Assembly (NCBI RefSeq): GCF_963662255.1
Contig: NC_085052.1
Location: 34,792,654-34,856,653, forward strand
Length of the DNA: 64,000 nt
Direction of reading: 5' to 3'
DNA from: Cinclus cinclus
Taxonomy: Eukaryota > Chordata > Aves > Passeriformes > Cinclidae
A program made the position numbers and the translations under genes. The notes below the pieces were generated by a model, which did no database searches, was not told where the DNA came from, and saw only the letters and a program-made list of their open reading frames with translations. This document shows, piece after piece, positions 38,957 through 49,585 of the stretch. How positions within the stretch are numbered: position 1 is the stretch's first letter; every line of letters begins with the position of its first letter.

Positions 38957-40784
38957 TTTCTTCCCTTTTCCCTTTTCCTTTTTTATTTTCTTTTCCTTTT
39001 TTATTTTCTTTTCCTTTTTTTTTTCTTTTCCTTTTTTTTTCCTTTTTTTTCTTTTCCTTTTTTTTTCTTTTCCTTTTTTTTCTTTTCCTTTTTTCTTTTC
39101 CTTTTTTTCTTTTCCTTTTTTCTTTTCCTTTTTTTCTTTTCCTTTTTTCTTTTTTTTTCTTTTCCTTTTTTTCTTTTTTTCTTTTCCTTTTTCTTTTCTT
39201 TTTTTCTTTTCTTTTTTTCTTTTCCTTTTTTTCTTTTCCTTTTTTTCTTTTCCTTTTTTTTCTTTTCCTTTTTTTCTTTTCCTTTTTTTTCTTTTCCTTT
39301 TTTTTCTTTTCCTTTTTTTTCTTTTCCTTTTTTTTCTTTTCCTTTTTTTTCTTTTCCTTTTTTTTCTTTTCCTTTTTTTCTTTTCCTTTTTTTTCTTTTC
39401 TTTTTTGTTTCTTTTCCTTTTTTTTCCCCTTTTCCTTTTTTTTCCCCTTTTCCTTTTTTTTCCCCTTTTCCTTTTTTTCCCCCTTTTCCTTTTTTTTCCC
39501 CCTTTTCCTTTTTTTTCCCCCTTTTCCTTTTTTTCCCCCCTTTTCCTTTTTTTCCCCCCTTTTCCTTTTTTTCCCCCCTTTTCCTTTTTTTCCCCCCTTT
39601 TCCTTTTTTTCCCCCCTTTTCCTTTTTTTCCCCCCTTTTCCTTTTTTTCCCCCCTTTTCCTTTTTTTCCCCCCTTTTCCTTTTTTTCCCCCCTTTTCCTT
39701 TTTTTCCCCCCTTTTCCTTTTTTTCCCCCCTTTTCCTTTTTTTCCCCCCTTTTCCTTTTTTTCCCCCCTTTTCCTTTTTTTCCCCCCTTTTCCTTTTTTT
39801 CCCCCCTTTCCCTTTTTTTCCCCCCTTTCCCTTTTTTTCCCCCCTTTCCCTTTTTTTCCCCCTTTCCCTTTTTTTCCCCCTTTCCCTTTTTTTCCCCCTT
39901 TCCCTTTTTTTCCCCCTTTCCCTTTTTTTCCCCCTTTCCCTTTTTTTCCCCCTTTCCCTTTTTTTCCCCCTTTCCCTTTTTTTCCCCCCCTTTCCCTTTT
40001 TTTCCTCCCTTTCCCTTTTTTTCCTCCCTTTCCCTTTTTTTCCTCCCTTTCCCTTTTTTTCCCCCCTTTCCCTTTTTTCCCCCCTTTCCCTCCCTCCCTT
40101 TTTCCCCCCCTTTCCCTTTTTTTCCCCCCCTTTCCCTTTTTTTCCCCCCCTTTCCCTTTTTTTCCCCCCCTTTCCCTTTTTTTCCCCCCCTTTCCCTTTT
40201 TTTCCCCCCCTTTCCCTTTTTTTCCCCCCCTTTCCCCTTTTTTTCCCCCCCTTTCCCTTTTTTTCCCCCCCTTTCCCTTTTTTTCCCCCCCTTTCCCTTT
40301 TTTTCCCCCCCTTTCCCTTTTTTTCCCCCCCTTTCCCTTTTTTCCCCCCCTTTCCCTTTTTTCCCCCCCTTTCCCTTTCTTCCCCCCCTTTCCCTTTTTT
40401 TCCCCCCCTTTCCCTTTTTTTCCCCCCCTTTCCCTTTTTTTCCCCCCTTTCCCTTTTTTTCCCCCCTTTCCCTTTTTTTCCCCCCTTTCCCTTTTTTTCC
40501 CCCCCTTTCCCTTTTTTCCCCCCCTTTCCCTTTTTTTCCCCCCCTTTCCCTTTTTTCCCCCCCTTTCCCTTTTTTTCCCCCCTTTCCCTTTTTTTCCCCC
40601 CTTTCCCTTTTTTTCCCCCCTTTCCCTTTTTTCCCCCCCTTTCCCTTTTTTTCCCCCCTTTCCCTTTTTTTCCCCCCTTTCCCTTTTTTTCCCCCCTTTC
40701 CCTTTTTTTCCCCCCTTTCCCTTTTTTTCCCCCCTTTCCCTTTTTTTCCCCCCTTTCCCTTTTTTTTCCCCCCTTTTCCTTTCT
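38957..40784. repeat. 1.83-kb polypyrimidine/polypurine satellite with an evolving 14-20 bp unit
   Basis: All but three of 1828 bases on the + strand are C or T; the exceptions are A at 38985 and 39003 and G at 39407. The stretch 39408-40784 (1377 nt) is pure pyrimidine. Left zone (to about 39420): units of TTTTCC plus a T-run and a single C, about 14-15 bp. Middle zone (about 39421-39800): TTTTCC, T7-8, then C4 growing to C5 and C6, settling at 19 bp. Right zone (about 39805 on): TTTCCC, T7, C5-C7, units of 18-20 bp, with three CCTCCC variants near 40005-40050. Roughly 100 units in all. The last unit reverts to TTTTCC. Every + frame and the antisense frames are open only because such DNA cannot encode stops. 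Lies 2.6 kb upstream of an exon. Confidence 0.97.
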
Positions 40785-43299
40785 GGCAAATTGTACCTCG
40801 GGAAAATGAAGTTTAGCAAATTTATTGATTGTGAATTAACTCTTCTGGGAAGAATTCAGAGCATTGTGAAAGGCTGTCTGTTGGCTGTGGTCATTCAGCA
40901 CATGCTGCTGGGCAGTGCCCATGCTGGGGACAAGCTCACTTGGGGTTTTTGGGTGTGCAGATGGCATGTCGTGCTGTGCTGCTGCCAAGGGCTTCAGAGT
41001 GTGTGATACACAGGTGGATGGCATTGGGCAGATTCCCTGTGACCCCTGACATGTGCCCATGAATGAATGGAGCAAGCAAACCTGTTCTTCTAGTACCAGG
41101 TGGTTGGACAATACAAAATTAAGAAAATCGGTGTCCTTCTTTGCGACCTTTGAAACACGGTATCTGAGAGCGTACATCAGTCTAATTTATATCCAGTTCT
41201 AAAATGGCTTAAAAGTAGTATTGCCAGTTTGGAAGGAAGCTGCTGATGGCAGTCTCAGGCTTACAACATACAGGTCTAGTTGCATCTCTGTTGAGCATCT
41301 GTTCTCAAGTGTGCTGTTCCACTAGAGTGTTGTTTGTGACATCCCTTAGAAAGGTTGGGAAACTGGGAGCTTTCCACCATGTGTTCCATTCATACAGTAT
41401 GTCCATGAGGCCACATGCAGTTTTATTTTTTAATGCCCCTGGGATTCGTATCATATGGAATAATGAGGTAACTGTGTTTTTCCATTGTGGAGATTTTGCT
41501 CGGTAGGTCTCAGAAGAGCCCTACCTTTGTTTACACAGGATGAATCCCTTTAATGGCTGTCTGTGCTGGACAGTAAAAAGCAGTGTATGCTTCACAGCAA
41601 GGCCCTTGAAGTGGTGGTTGTCCATTCTGTCATTGTCTCTGTTAACACATGGACAGTACTGAAATTAATACAGTGGTGGCCCATACTGCTTCATTTTGGA
41701 CATGGCCATGGCAGCAGAAATGGGTTTTTTTAGTCACTTCTCCTGCATTCTGTGCATGTCAGACCTCTCTCTCTATGGTTGTACACATTGACAGACTGGT
41801 TTGTTTGGAAGCCTTCCCCTGTGGAAGCACACAGGAAGAGGTGCCTGGAAAAGGAAAGGTGAGATACTACCTGTACAGCACAGGTTAGAGCCTGGAACAT
41901 CTTTGTGCACCTGCTCATTTGGGCCCTTCTTTCCAGCTGGACATGTTCTGTTTGACACTGCAGTAACTGAGGTAGCTGCCAGTGCTCTGAGTGCCCTGTT
42001 TGCGTGGAGCTGTCAGTCCATGGGGGCAGCTACCAGACATGCACTGCACACGCATGAACACACAGTGCTGACGAATCAGCGCTGCTAAACTCCTCCTGCA
42101 CACCGTGGAGGTGTTGGCATGGATCTGAAAAGGATAAGGATGTTTTGTCTTTACAGAGACATTCTGTGATACAGCCATTTCATAAACAGAGCCAGAATTC
42201 CTAGGTTTTTGCATCGGCAGGTTCCCAAGATAGTTGTGCCAGACCCAGTTAGTAGTTCAGGATTACCTAATGGTGTCTTTTATCTGTCCAAGTTACTGTG
42301 ATTGTCTAACTCATTGGATAACATGAAACAATTTAATACTCATGTACTGAATGGCAGTCATCTGAATTAACAAGAAACCTGTAAGCTCTGAATTAATTAA
42401 TAGCTTAGTGCAAGGGAAGCTTCCCTGGTACCTTCTGAAGATGGAGCAGATCTGTTGCCTTCACAAAGTGCACTTCTAATGTTCTTGTAGTACATTCTCT
42501 TGAGACAGAGAGCAGATTGTAGATCTGTGCAGGAAAGGAAATTAAATACCAGTGCTAATAGGGAAGTTTTTAGGAAGTGTTTAAGCTGTAAAGCAGTAAA
42601 TGTGCTATAATTTAAAGATGTATTTTATGATGCTACTTTGTGCCATAAATTTAATTTTGTATTTGTATGACTTTGCATGAAAAAACAACAGAGTATGATC
42701 TTCAATATTGGTTGTATAGATGGAAATATTAACATATCACATAACTGTTCTCTCTGTAGTTCTTGAAATTAGTGTCTTCTAACTTGATTTGAATCCCTAT
42801 TTGTGCTTGTTATGCTTTGGTTTAGGATCAATCTTTAGTGCCAGTATTTTCCCCTTTTCTCCTTCATCTTTGTCCTTCTTGCTGATGTTTTTCTCCCCAT
42901 TTCTGCATATTTAAGTATCAAAGAATGGTTTGGTAAGCACAAATACAACTTTACTATTGCCAGTTGAAAAATTTATATATAGAAAGATGGGGGGGTGATA
43001 ATTTACTTTTGGGTTCGGTTTAGCATGAGCATCCTAAGTCATCTATGTAAAAAGTTAATTTAGTTGTTGGGCAGTTGTTTGTCACTGGAGGCTCATCTCA
43101 TTATGGAGAAAGTTGTCACAGTGGCTGAAGAAGGTTTCAACAATAAAGTAGCAGCTTTAATAACTTTTTCTTTATTTTGCAAATATTTACTTTGGAAGGT
43201 TTTGTGTTTTCATATTTTATAACTTTCAGACTCATTATTGTACTGTTGCTTTTGCCTATAGGAGAGCATTACAGTGCCTTTGGACTGTAGGAGTTAGTT

Positions 43300-43640
43300 A
43301 TTTGTTCGGAGAACTGCGAGGCGGTTGGGCGCGGGTTTGCCCCAGTAAGTTGCGCAGCCCAGCTGTGCTGGTGCGTGAGTGCCTAAGGGCCGGTGTTCGA
43401 GCGGTGCCCTTGTGCTTGCAGAGAGCCACATCCTGGAGGACGTGAACCGCTGCATCGTGGCGCTGCGGGAGCGGGACGCCGAGGGCCTGGACCGTGCTGT
43501 AGGTGCCGCGCGTGGCCGCGCCGCCAGGGTCGCGCACATCGTGGCGGGGGAGATGGACGGCTACGAGCCAGGAGCTTACACCCGGGGCGTCATGATGCAC
43601 GTGCAGCACCTCACCAGGGCTGGTAAGGCTGAGTGCTTCC
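43300..43640. other. CpG-island-like GC patch over a CTNNA3 exon
   Basis: From about 43310 the sequence switches from AT-rich intron to CpG-dense DNA (GCGAGGCGGTTGGGCGCGGG), continues through the exon and falls off within about 20 bp after its donor. In the exon I count 59 A/T in 201 nt (about 71% GC) and about 24 CpGs, close to the number expected from base composition, so no CpG depletion. At about 330 bp it is short for a classical island. A good donor-like GTAAGT sits at 43345-43350 inside the upstream part. Confidence 0.75.
43422..43622 (+). CDS. CTNNA3: CTNNA3 internal coding exon (GC-rich), MIII part of middle domain
   Basis: A 201-nt phase 1-1 exon. The split first codon is Glu, then SHILEDVNRCIVALRERDAE, then a stretch containing RGRAARVAHIV, GEMDGYEPGAY and HLTRA. 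NHILEDVNKC..., GRAARV and EMD.YEPG.Y are alpha-catenin signatures (about residues 516-583 of the family). Acceptor CTTGCAG ends at 43421, donor GCTG|GTAAGG at 43623. It is intact and in frame, but strikingly GC-rich. Compared with what I recall of mammalian alpha-T-catenin, many changes are to Ala, Gly, Arg or Val, for example GAARGRA where the family has GAIRGRA, and the C-terminal stretch VMMHVQHLTRA is more diverged. GC-biased substitution is a likely cause; loss of function is possible but nothing is broken. Confidence 0.93.
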
Positions 43641-46194
43641 TTTCCTTCACACACTGCCTTTGTGGTGAATCCTCTGCATCCTGATGAGTCCCTCACAGGG
43701 CTCTCCTCCCTTTAGCATGCTGTTGAGTTAGGATGAGACCAGGCAGTTCAAAAGTAAGTTTTAAAATTTTATTTGAATTACGTGATCTCTGTAAGGTTAC
43801 TTGAGTTACGGAAGACTGCTACTGGGGTACTTAATGCATGTAACATTGATTGGAGACTTGTAATTAATGAAGGAGCAGCTTCCCACTTTGTTGCACTGGC
43901 CTCACCACCCCTGCTCTAAGCAGATGAAAGGCAAACTCAGAGAAGCAGGTGCCTGGTTTGTGTGTGCTTCCACTTTAAAGACTGTTAAGCAGTAATTAGA
44001 TGTACGAAAAGTCTTCAGTTTTGCAAAACAAATTTGGAACTTTGTAAAATGCTTAGCAGGCTCCTTTGCATTTCCATAATATTATAAAAGAGGGCATCCT
44101 ACATTGGAAAATGCCTGTACTAGCTACAGGGGGTGTAACTGCACTACTCTATAAGTGATTCCTGTGTTTTCCATAAATGACTCTCTGGATTCATTCATAA
44201 TGTATACTTCATTGGGAAAAAAAATAAAAATCTATGGAGTTCCCAGTACTTCCATGTTTTAAATGGTTGCAAGTCTAATAGTTGGGATGGTTGAACTGCT
44301 CCCAAGAGATTTTCTGGAATATAGGATTTGGCTTCCTGAACTCAGAAGTTTAATTCCTTGCTCTGTCAGTCTAAACAAATGCCTGGTACCTTACATTTAA
44401 CTGACATTTGCTTCATTTTTACCACAAGAAAAGACAGGAAATTTGTTTGAGCTCCTTCTTAAAATGTTCAAATATGTCCAGGGCAGAACTGTCTTCATGT
44501 GAACACGAGTAAATTGACATTGCACTGAAGTGGCAGAAGAGAGCAGTGGGAAGAGGTTAAGTAGACTTGCCTGGTTTTATCTTGCTTTCTGATATTTTGA
44601 TGAGAAAATCAAAAAAATTTCACCATTGCACTCCTTTCTTCATGATTTCTGGAAGTACTGTCACAAATACTGAGAGGGAAGTAGCATAGAAAAGCGTAGT
44701 TTTGATTCTCATGTATAAGCTGAGCCTGCTTTTCTTGAAACTGATAGTGTTTAAAGACATTAGGAGTTGACATTAATTTCTGTTCTCTTGCTGTGCTTTG
44801 ACAGTAATATATATAATATACACCTAAACCTGTCTGTCTGCAGAAGACAGAGGCATAAAACTGGTGGTGGTTGGAATGTTTGCTTGTTTCAAGGAACATC
44901 AGGCATGGTCACATCTCAGATGACTTTGCAGTACTTCAAAGAATTCACTGTCTGTATGTTGTTCAGTAGGAGTGGAAAAAAGACATTTCTCATTTTCACC
45001 TGTATTTGTATGATCTGCAATGAACAGATACTGAACTGTGAGAGGGCTCTTGGTTTTGTTTTATATAACTTCTTCAGCTTACAGGTGAAATGCAGGTAGG
45101 TTGCAGCCCATGGGTGTAACTGGAACCATTCTATCCAGCTGGCGCTTTCAAGTCAAGAGGATGGCAAGAGGACACTTCACCAGGAGAGAACTCTGTATGT
45201 ATGCTGTCCTAACCTCCTCAGTTACCTTGCACAAATAACCTCGGGCAGTGCAGGGCATCCTTTATGCCTAAGGAAGAGGTATGGTGTTACTGATGAGAAA
45301 TTATTGTAGGTGGAGTATAGAATTAGTGAAAACAAAATTACAGACAAGGAGCATACATGGAAATAGCAGAGAACTAAAAACAAAAATGGAAGAGTGAATG
45401 GGAGAAGAAATAGGAAGGATGCAAATTGGAGGTAACATAAGGGAGAAAATGTGCATGAAGAGGAGCAGATATATTTACTGTTTGTTAAAACAAGGATCAA
45501 GGTTAAATTGTAAAATATATGATGAGGTAATTTATAAGAAAAGAAATATGTTCAATTCTCTGCATTGCAGTATGCAAGGAAAGAGCAGAGATCACACAAT
45601 CTATCTCTTCAGCTAGAAGACATCAAACATATTTAAGATTAGGTGAGCTATTTAACAGTAGTATCTTAATACTGTCACAAAATGAGTATTAAAAACTGGA
45701 GCTAAATTTCTTAGCTCTGTTGTAGTCTGGTGCACATAGGAGCTGTTGGCAGCCAAGTGCACCTCTACAGCATTGTACAATGAAGTGACTGCTTTCTCAG
45801 GCTTATTTATCCTGTTCCTCTGTTTTACCCCTTCCATTTCCCTGAACAAGAAGGAAAACCCCAAGAAAACTAACAACAAGGCTCTGTAAAAGCCCCATCT
45901 GTGGTGTGGAGTTGAGCTTCTAGAAGTTAAATAATACCAGAGCTGAAGTTGTCTTTGCAGCCTTGATATCCCTTGATGTGCCCTCTGTGTGTGCATGACA
46001 TGCATTAGGACGTGGTGGTTATGTGATCATACCCAGCTGTGCTACCAAACAGCTGCTTTGTGCAGGTCACTGCATGAGCACGTGCCAGGGTCACCCATTA
46101 GAGAAGGCTGCTGTCCACAGGCTCAATCTAGGACACCATGAAGCACAGGACTGTGGGAAGAGAATATATGGTCTCATGTTTGACATAGTTTAGA

Positions 46195-46246
46195 GGCACT
46201 TGATGATCCTGGTCTTTGTGGGCCATAATGGTTCTGTGACTCTGTA
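46195..46246 (+). mobile_element. CR1 LINE 3'-tail fragment, sense
   Basis: CTTGATGATCCTGGTCTTTG followed by CATAATGGTTCTGTGACTCTG matches the CR1 3' end including a degenerate pair of terminal octamers (GTTCTGTG, ACTCTGTA). Very short, and the left limit is uncertain. Confidence 0.5.
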
Positions 46247-47243
46247 GTTGCACTGCCAGAGCCTGTGCAGAGTTCCTGCTGCTGCCCAGTCCTTAGGGGG
46301 TGCAGAGATGCTCCTCAGCTCCTGCTGTGAGGGAGCTCTGTGCTGGCTGTGCCCCTGTTCTACACCACAGTGACACTATGCCCTTCTCTGGTCCCCTGCT
46401 CCCAGGCTTCTGTGGGAGCAGCTTGGAGGGTTGAGTAGCAAAGAGTGGCACAGCAGTCTGGCCAAGGCCCCAGTGCAGATGGCTGGAAGTCAGCCTTGAG
46501 TGCTGTGGACCAAGGCGTGTGTGAAGCTTTGGGGCTCCTGGAGAAAAGTGTTCAGCCTTGGGGGGGGTGTGTTCTGGGGAGGCAGTGGGTTTACCCAGCA
46601 GCACCTGTTTAGCTGTACAGGGGTAAAGAAGTTGAGCTGTTCTGGTATGGTTAAGGCTGTGAGAACTTTGCTACTGGTGCCTCTGGCGTTCCCACTGTTT
46701 GGTAGATTGAAATACACAGATTGTTGCATTTTGGTAGGGTTTGTGTACTGTTGTATCAAAGCAAAATGAAACCTTTAGGAACTCTGTTTATAAAATCCTA
46801 AGGGTGATCTTGTTCTGTACTTTTAAATACCAGTCTCCTCTGTTATTTTATTGCCTGCCACAGTCTGCAGCAGTTAAATTTAAGTCAACAATTTATATTA
46901 TGGCATATATCTGTTGATACAATAAAAAGTCTGTATTATAAATTTGGTCTGCAGTTCGGCTTTAATGCCAAAGTATAATGATATACATATATGTGTAAAT
47001 ACATATATAAATTCTTTAGATACTTAGGTGTCTACAGATCTTTTAAAGAAGCAAGGAAAAGAGTGGAGACAAAGATGAGAAGTATTTTAGCTGCCTCAAG
47101 TCAGCAGTGGGCCAAAGACATGCTTTTAGACCTCTTCTGGAGTGCTTGGGTTTGTGTTGAGTGATTTTCTTCAAAACCTTTAGAGGCTTCAGTTACTTTT
47201 TTGGAGCATATTTTAACATGGTGTTACATGTCAATGTAAGTGA

Positions 47244-47263
47244 ATTTATTTATTTACACTAAT

Positions 47264-47294
<31 letters not shown>
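47244..47294. repeat. (ATTT)n microsatellite
   Basis: About three ATTT units at 47244-47256 and about eight at 47262-47294, separated by CACTA. Confidence 0.9.
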
Positions 47295-49570
47295 GTGGTC
47301 CCAAGATTGCTGTTTTGCTCACCTTCCAGTCTCCCCTTTCCCTTCACAGCCCTTTCAGCTTGGGTACTTGCACAGCCCTATATTAACAGCAATCTACTAC
47401 ACCTGAAACTGAGCTCTGCTGTACAGTACTTTATTAATTGATTATCCAGGGTAGATTAAATCTACTGTGTTGCTTTTCTCTGGGAAAAGGTGATTTATCT
47501 TAGCCATAAAAAGACAGTGGTGTTTTCATGATCCAAGCCTCCTTCCATCTTGGGCTTTTTGTTCAGGTTTTCCATTTCTTGCAAGCCTATGTGCACAAGC
47601 TAAATGGCTTGTGTTTTCCTGGCTGCTTTACTTGCCTTTTTCAATTCCAGTTTACAGGTTTGTCATAGCAGCTTAAGTGAAATGACTGTCTGTTTCCTTT
47701 GTCCCCTGCCTTGAGTCTTCTGCAGGAGGGATTGTCTGTTCTTCATAAATGTGACTCCTTCCCCCAAAAGACACCCTCCAGAGAGGTAATGCAAGAGGGG
47801 GCTGTCTGTTTTCTCCTGCCTGCACTGACACTCAGTACTTACTTTGTCATCTTTTGGCAAAACCGCATGAGCCAGCATGGGAAGAGAGGAGCACCTCCAG
47901 AGACTTCGCTGGCTTTTCTGAAGATGTATCTTCAGATGGGATCCTTAGAGGGAATGAATAGGCTGTTGAAGGTCCTTACCTCTTGTTGTAGAACAAAAGA
48001 TATCAATATGACCAACTTTATTCTAAATTACTTACTTAGGGGTGGGTAAAATGAGGTGAATGGACCTTACTCATTCTGTGGGGCACACAGAAAATCATAA
48101 GTTTTTATTAATTTAGAAGGACAAGTTTTTAATGAAAGAATATTTTTCATCAGTTGCTAATCCCTGACAGAATGAGATCAAAAAGAGAATACTTGCTGTT
48201 CAAGTCTGTTTAGTATTCAGTGATTTTTACCTTTGCTTATGAAACCCAAAGACTGCTGGAGAAGATGATTGACTCTTGTCACTTCAAAATACCAAAAAAA
48301 AAAAAGTCCCCAAAATATTTGAAGGAGAGAGGCTTGGACAAGCAAGTGTATGGAATTGGTGAGCATGTGAAATTAGTATGCAACCCAGACAAGAAACAGG
48401 TTACAAGAAACTATTCAGCAGAATTATTGCAAGAGCTAAAAGGAAAAAAAAAGGGGCAAGGAAAGCACTGAGGATATTTGTATGATGTAGCCTAAAATAT
48501 GTGGTTTTTTACATTATTACTGCAAGGCTATACCTTGAGTTCATTCATTCTTGTGGCTGTTACTCCATTAAAGAGTTAATAAACTCCATTTTGTGGAGTC
48601 TGCAGTGAGGCTTTTTTTTAGGACTCTTTTCTTATCCTTCTGTGAAATTCTGCTAAAAATGTTGGCTTTTAAAATGGGATTTTGCTTCTGATGTAAGAAT
48701 GTTCTGAAAAATAGGGGAAAATACCAACATTTTTTGTGTTCCAGGCAATGAAAAAATGACCCTGAACATAGAAATTATCTTTTTGCCAATCTTTTCTTCC
48801 TTTCCTCTAGCTCAAAAGTATCTTTGCTTCACTGTTAATAAAAGTGCAATGCCCATGTTGATTATAGGCACTGTGTGGATGTTCAGGTGCCTTTACACAT
48901 CTGCTTCTTAAAAATGCTGTTGCACTTGTGGATCATTTAAAGCATGAGAGGAAACTGCTCTTGAGTGCACTGCTCCCCCAGGTTGTGCTCAGTGACAGCT
49001 GCAGAGTGCCCAGCACAGCACTGTTCAGGGCAGTCCTTGAACACGCTCAGAGTCTCCAAGAGTTTTCCTCCTCAAGAGAAATCTTAGTTAGAGCAGCATT
49101 TAAAATGCAGCATTGTTATAAAATAAATGTGTGCTTCTGAAGGGAATAACTTTGTTTTTGTGATGTTCAACTGAGTTTTGATGCTTTTTTGGTTGCTAGG
49201 TCATTTTCCTGGATTAGGATCGTAAGTACCTTTCTGTTACCTGCCGTGGATTTGGCACATGTGCTCTTGCTCCATCTAAGTTACATGGGGAGAGGGAGGG
49301 AGATGACAGTTTGAGTGGCATTGGTGGAAGAATTGGAAAAGTGAGGATGTTGGGTGAATTCAAAATCTTGCTACCATGGTAATGAATTGGCTGGTTTGGT
49401 GAAGTCTGGTTTACCTGCAGTCTGATTTTGGAGCAGAGGACACTTGGGGTAGCCTTCCTTAAAGTGAGATGCCACTGAACAGCAATGTTGTTTTTGCTTC
49501 TGCAATTTCCACAGGCCTTACAGGGGGGTGAGAATGGCAGTGCACTAATGGGCAGTAATGACTTTTTTTT

Positions 49571-49585
49571 CTCTCTCTCTCTCTC
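49571..49585. repeat. (CT)n microsatellite
   Basis: Seven CT units after a run of T. A short simple repeat. Confidence 0.9.

Larger units (their letters stand above)
18869..43421 (+). other. CTNNA3: CTNNA3 intron, 24.6 kb
   Basis: Intron between donor GT at 18869 and acceptor GCAG ending at 43421. About 18869-32640 is AT-rich unique sequence with only homopolymer runs and small duplications (24092-24133, 25665-25687, 27975-28027, 31337-31355). From 32641 it becomes repeat-rich: a CR1 fragment, a T/G simple repeat near 34377, nested LTRs at 35181-36645, a GC-rich block to about 37330, and the pyrimidine satellite at 38957-40784. The last 110 bases join the CpG-rich patch around the next exon. 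No antisense or nested gene is visible. LRRTM3, which sits inside a different CTNNA3 intron in mammals, is not here. Confidence 0.85.

Noticed and set aside
38957..40784. CRISPR-like or telomeric array
   Set aside because: There are no unique spacers between repeats, and the units are not TTAGGG. It is a simple tandem satellite in a vertebrate intron.
38944..41006. Very long open frames (533-623 codons) in three + frames and antisense, rich in Phe/Ser/Pro/Leu or Lys/Gly/Glu/Arg
   Set aside because: Stops TAA, TAG and TGA each contain both T and a purine, so DNA that is only pyrimidine (or only purine) has none in any frame. The frames begin and end with the satellite and show no splice or start context.
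48220..48471. 83-codon + strand ORF, lysine-rich
   Set aside because: Its lysines come from A-runs (e.g. at 48294-48305). No family motif, no splice signals and no conserved context.
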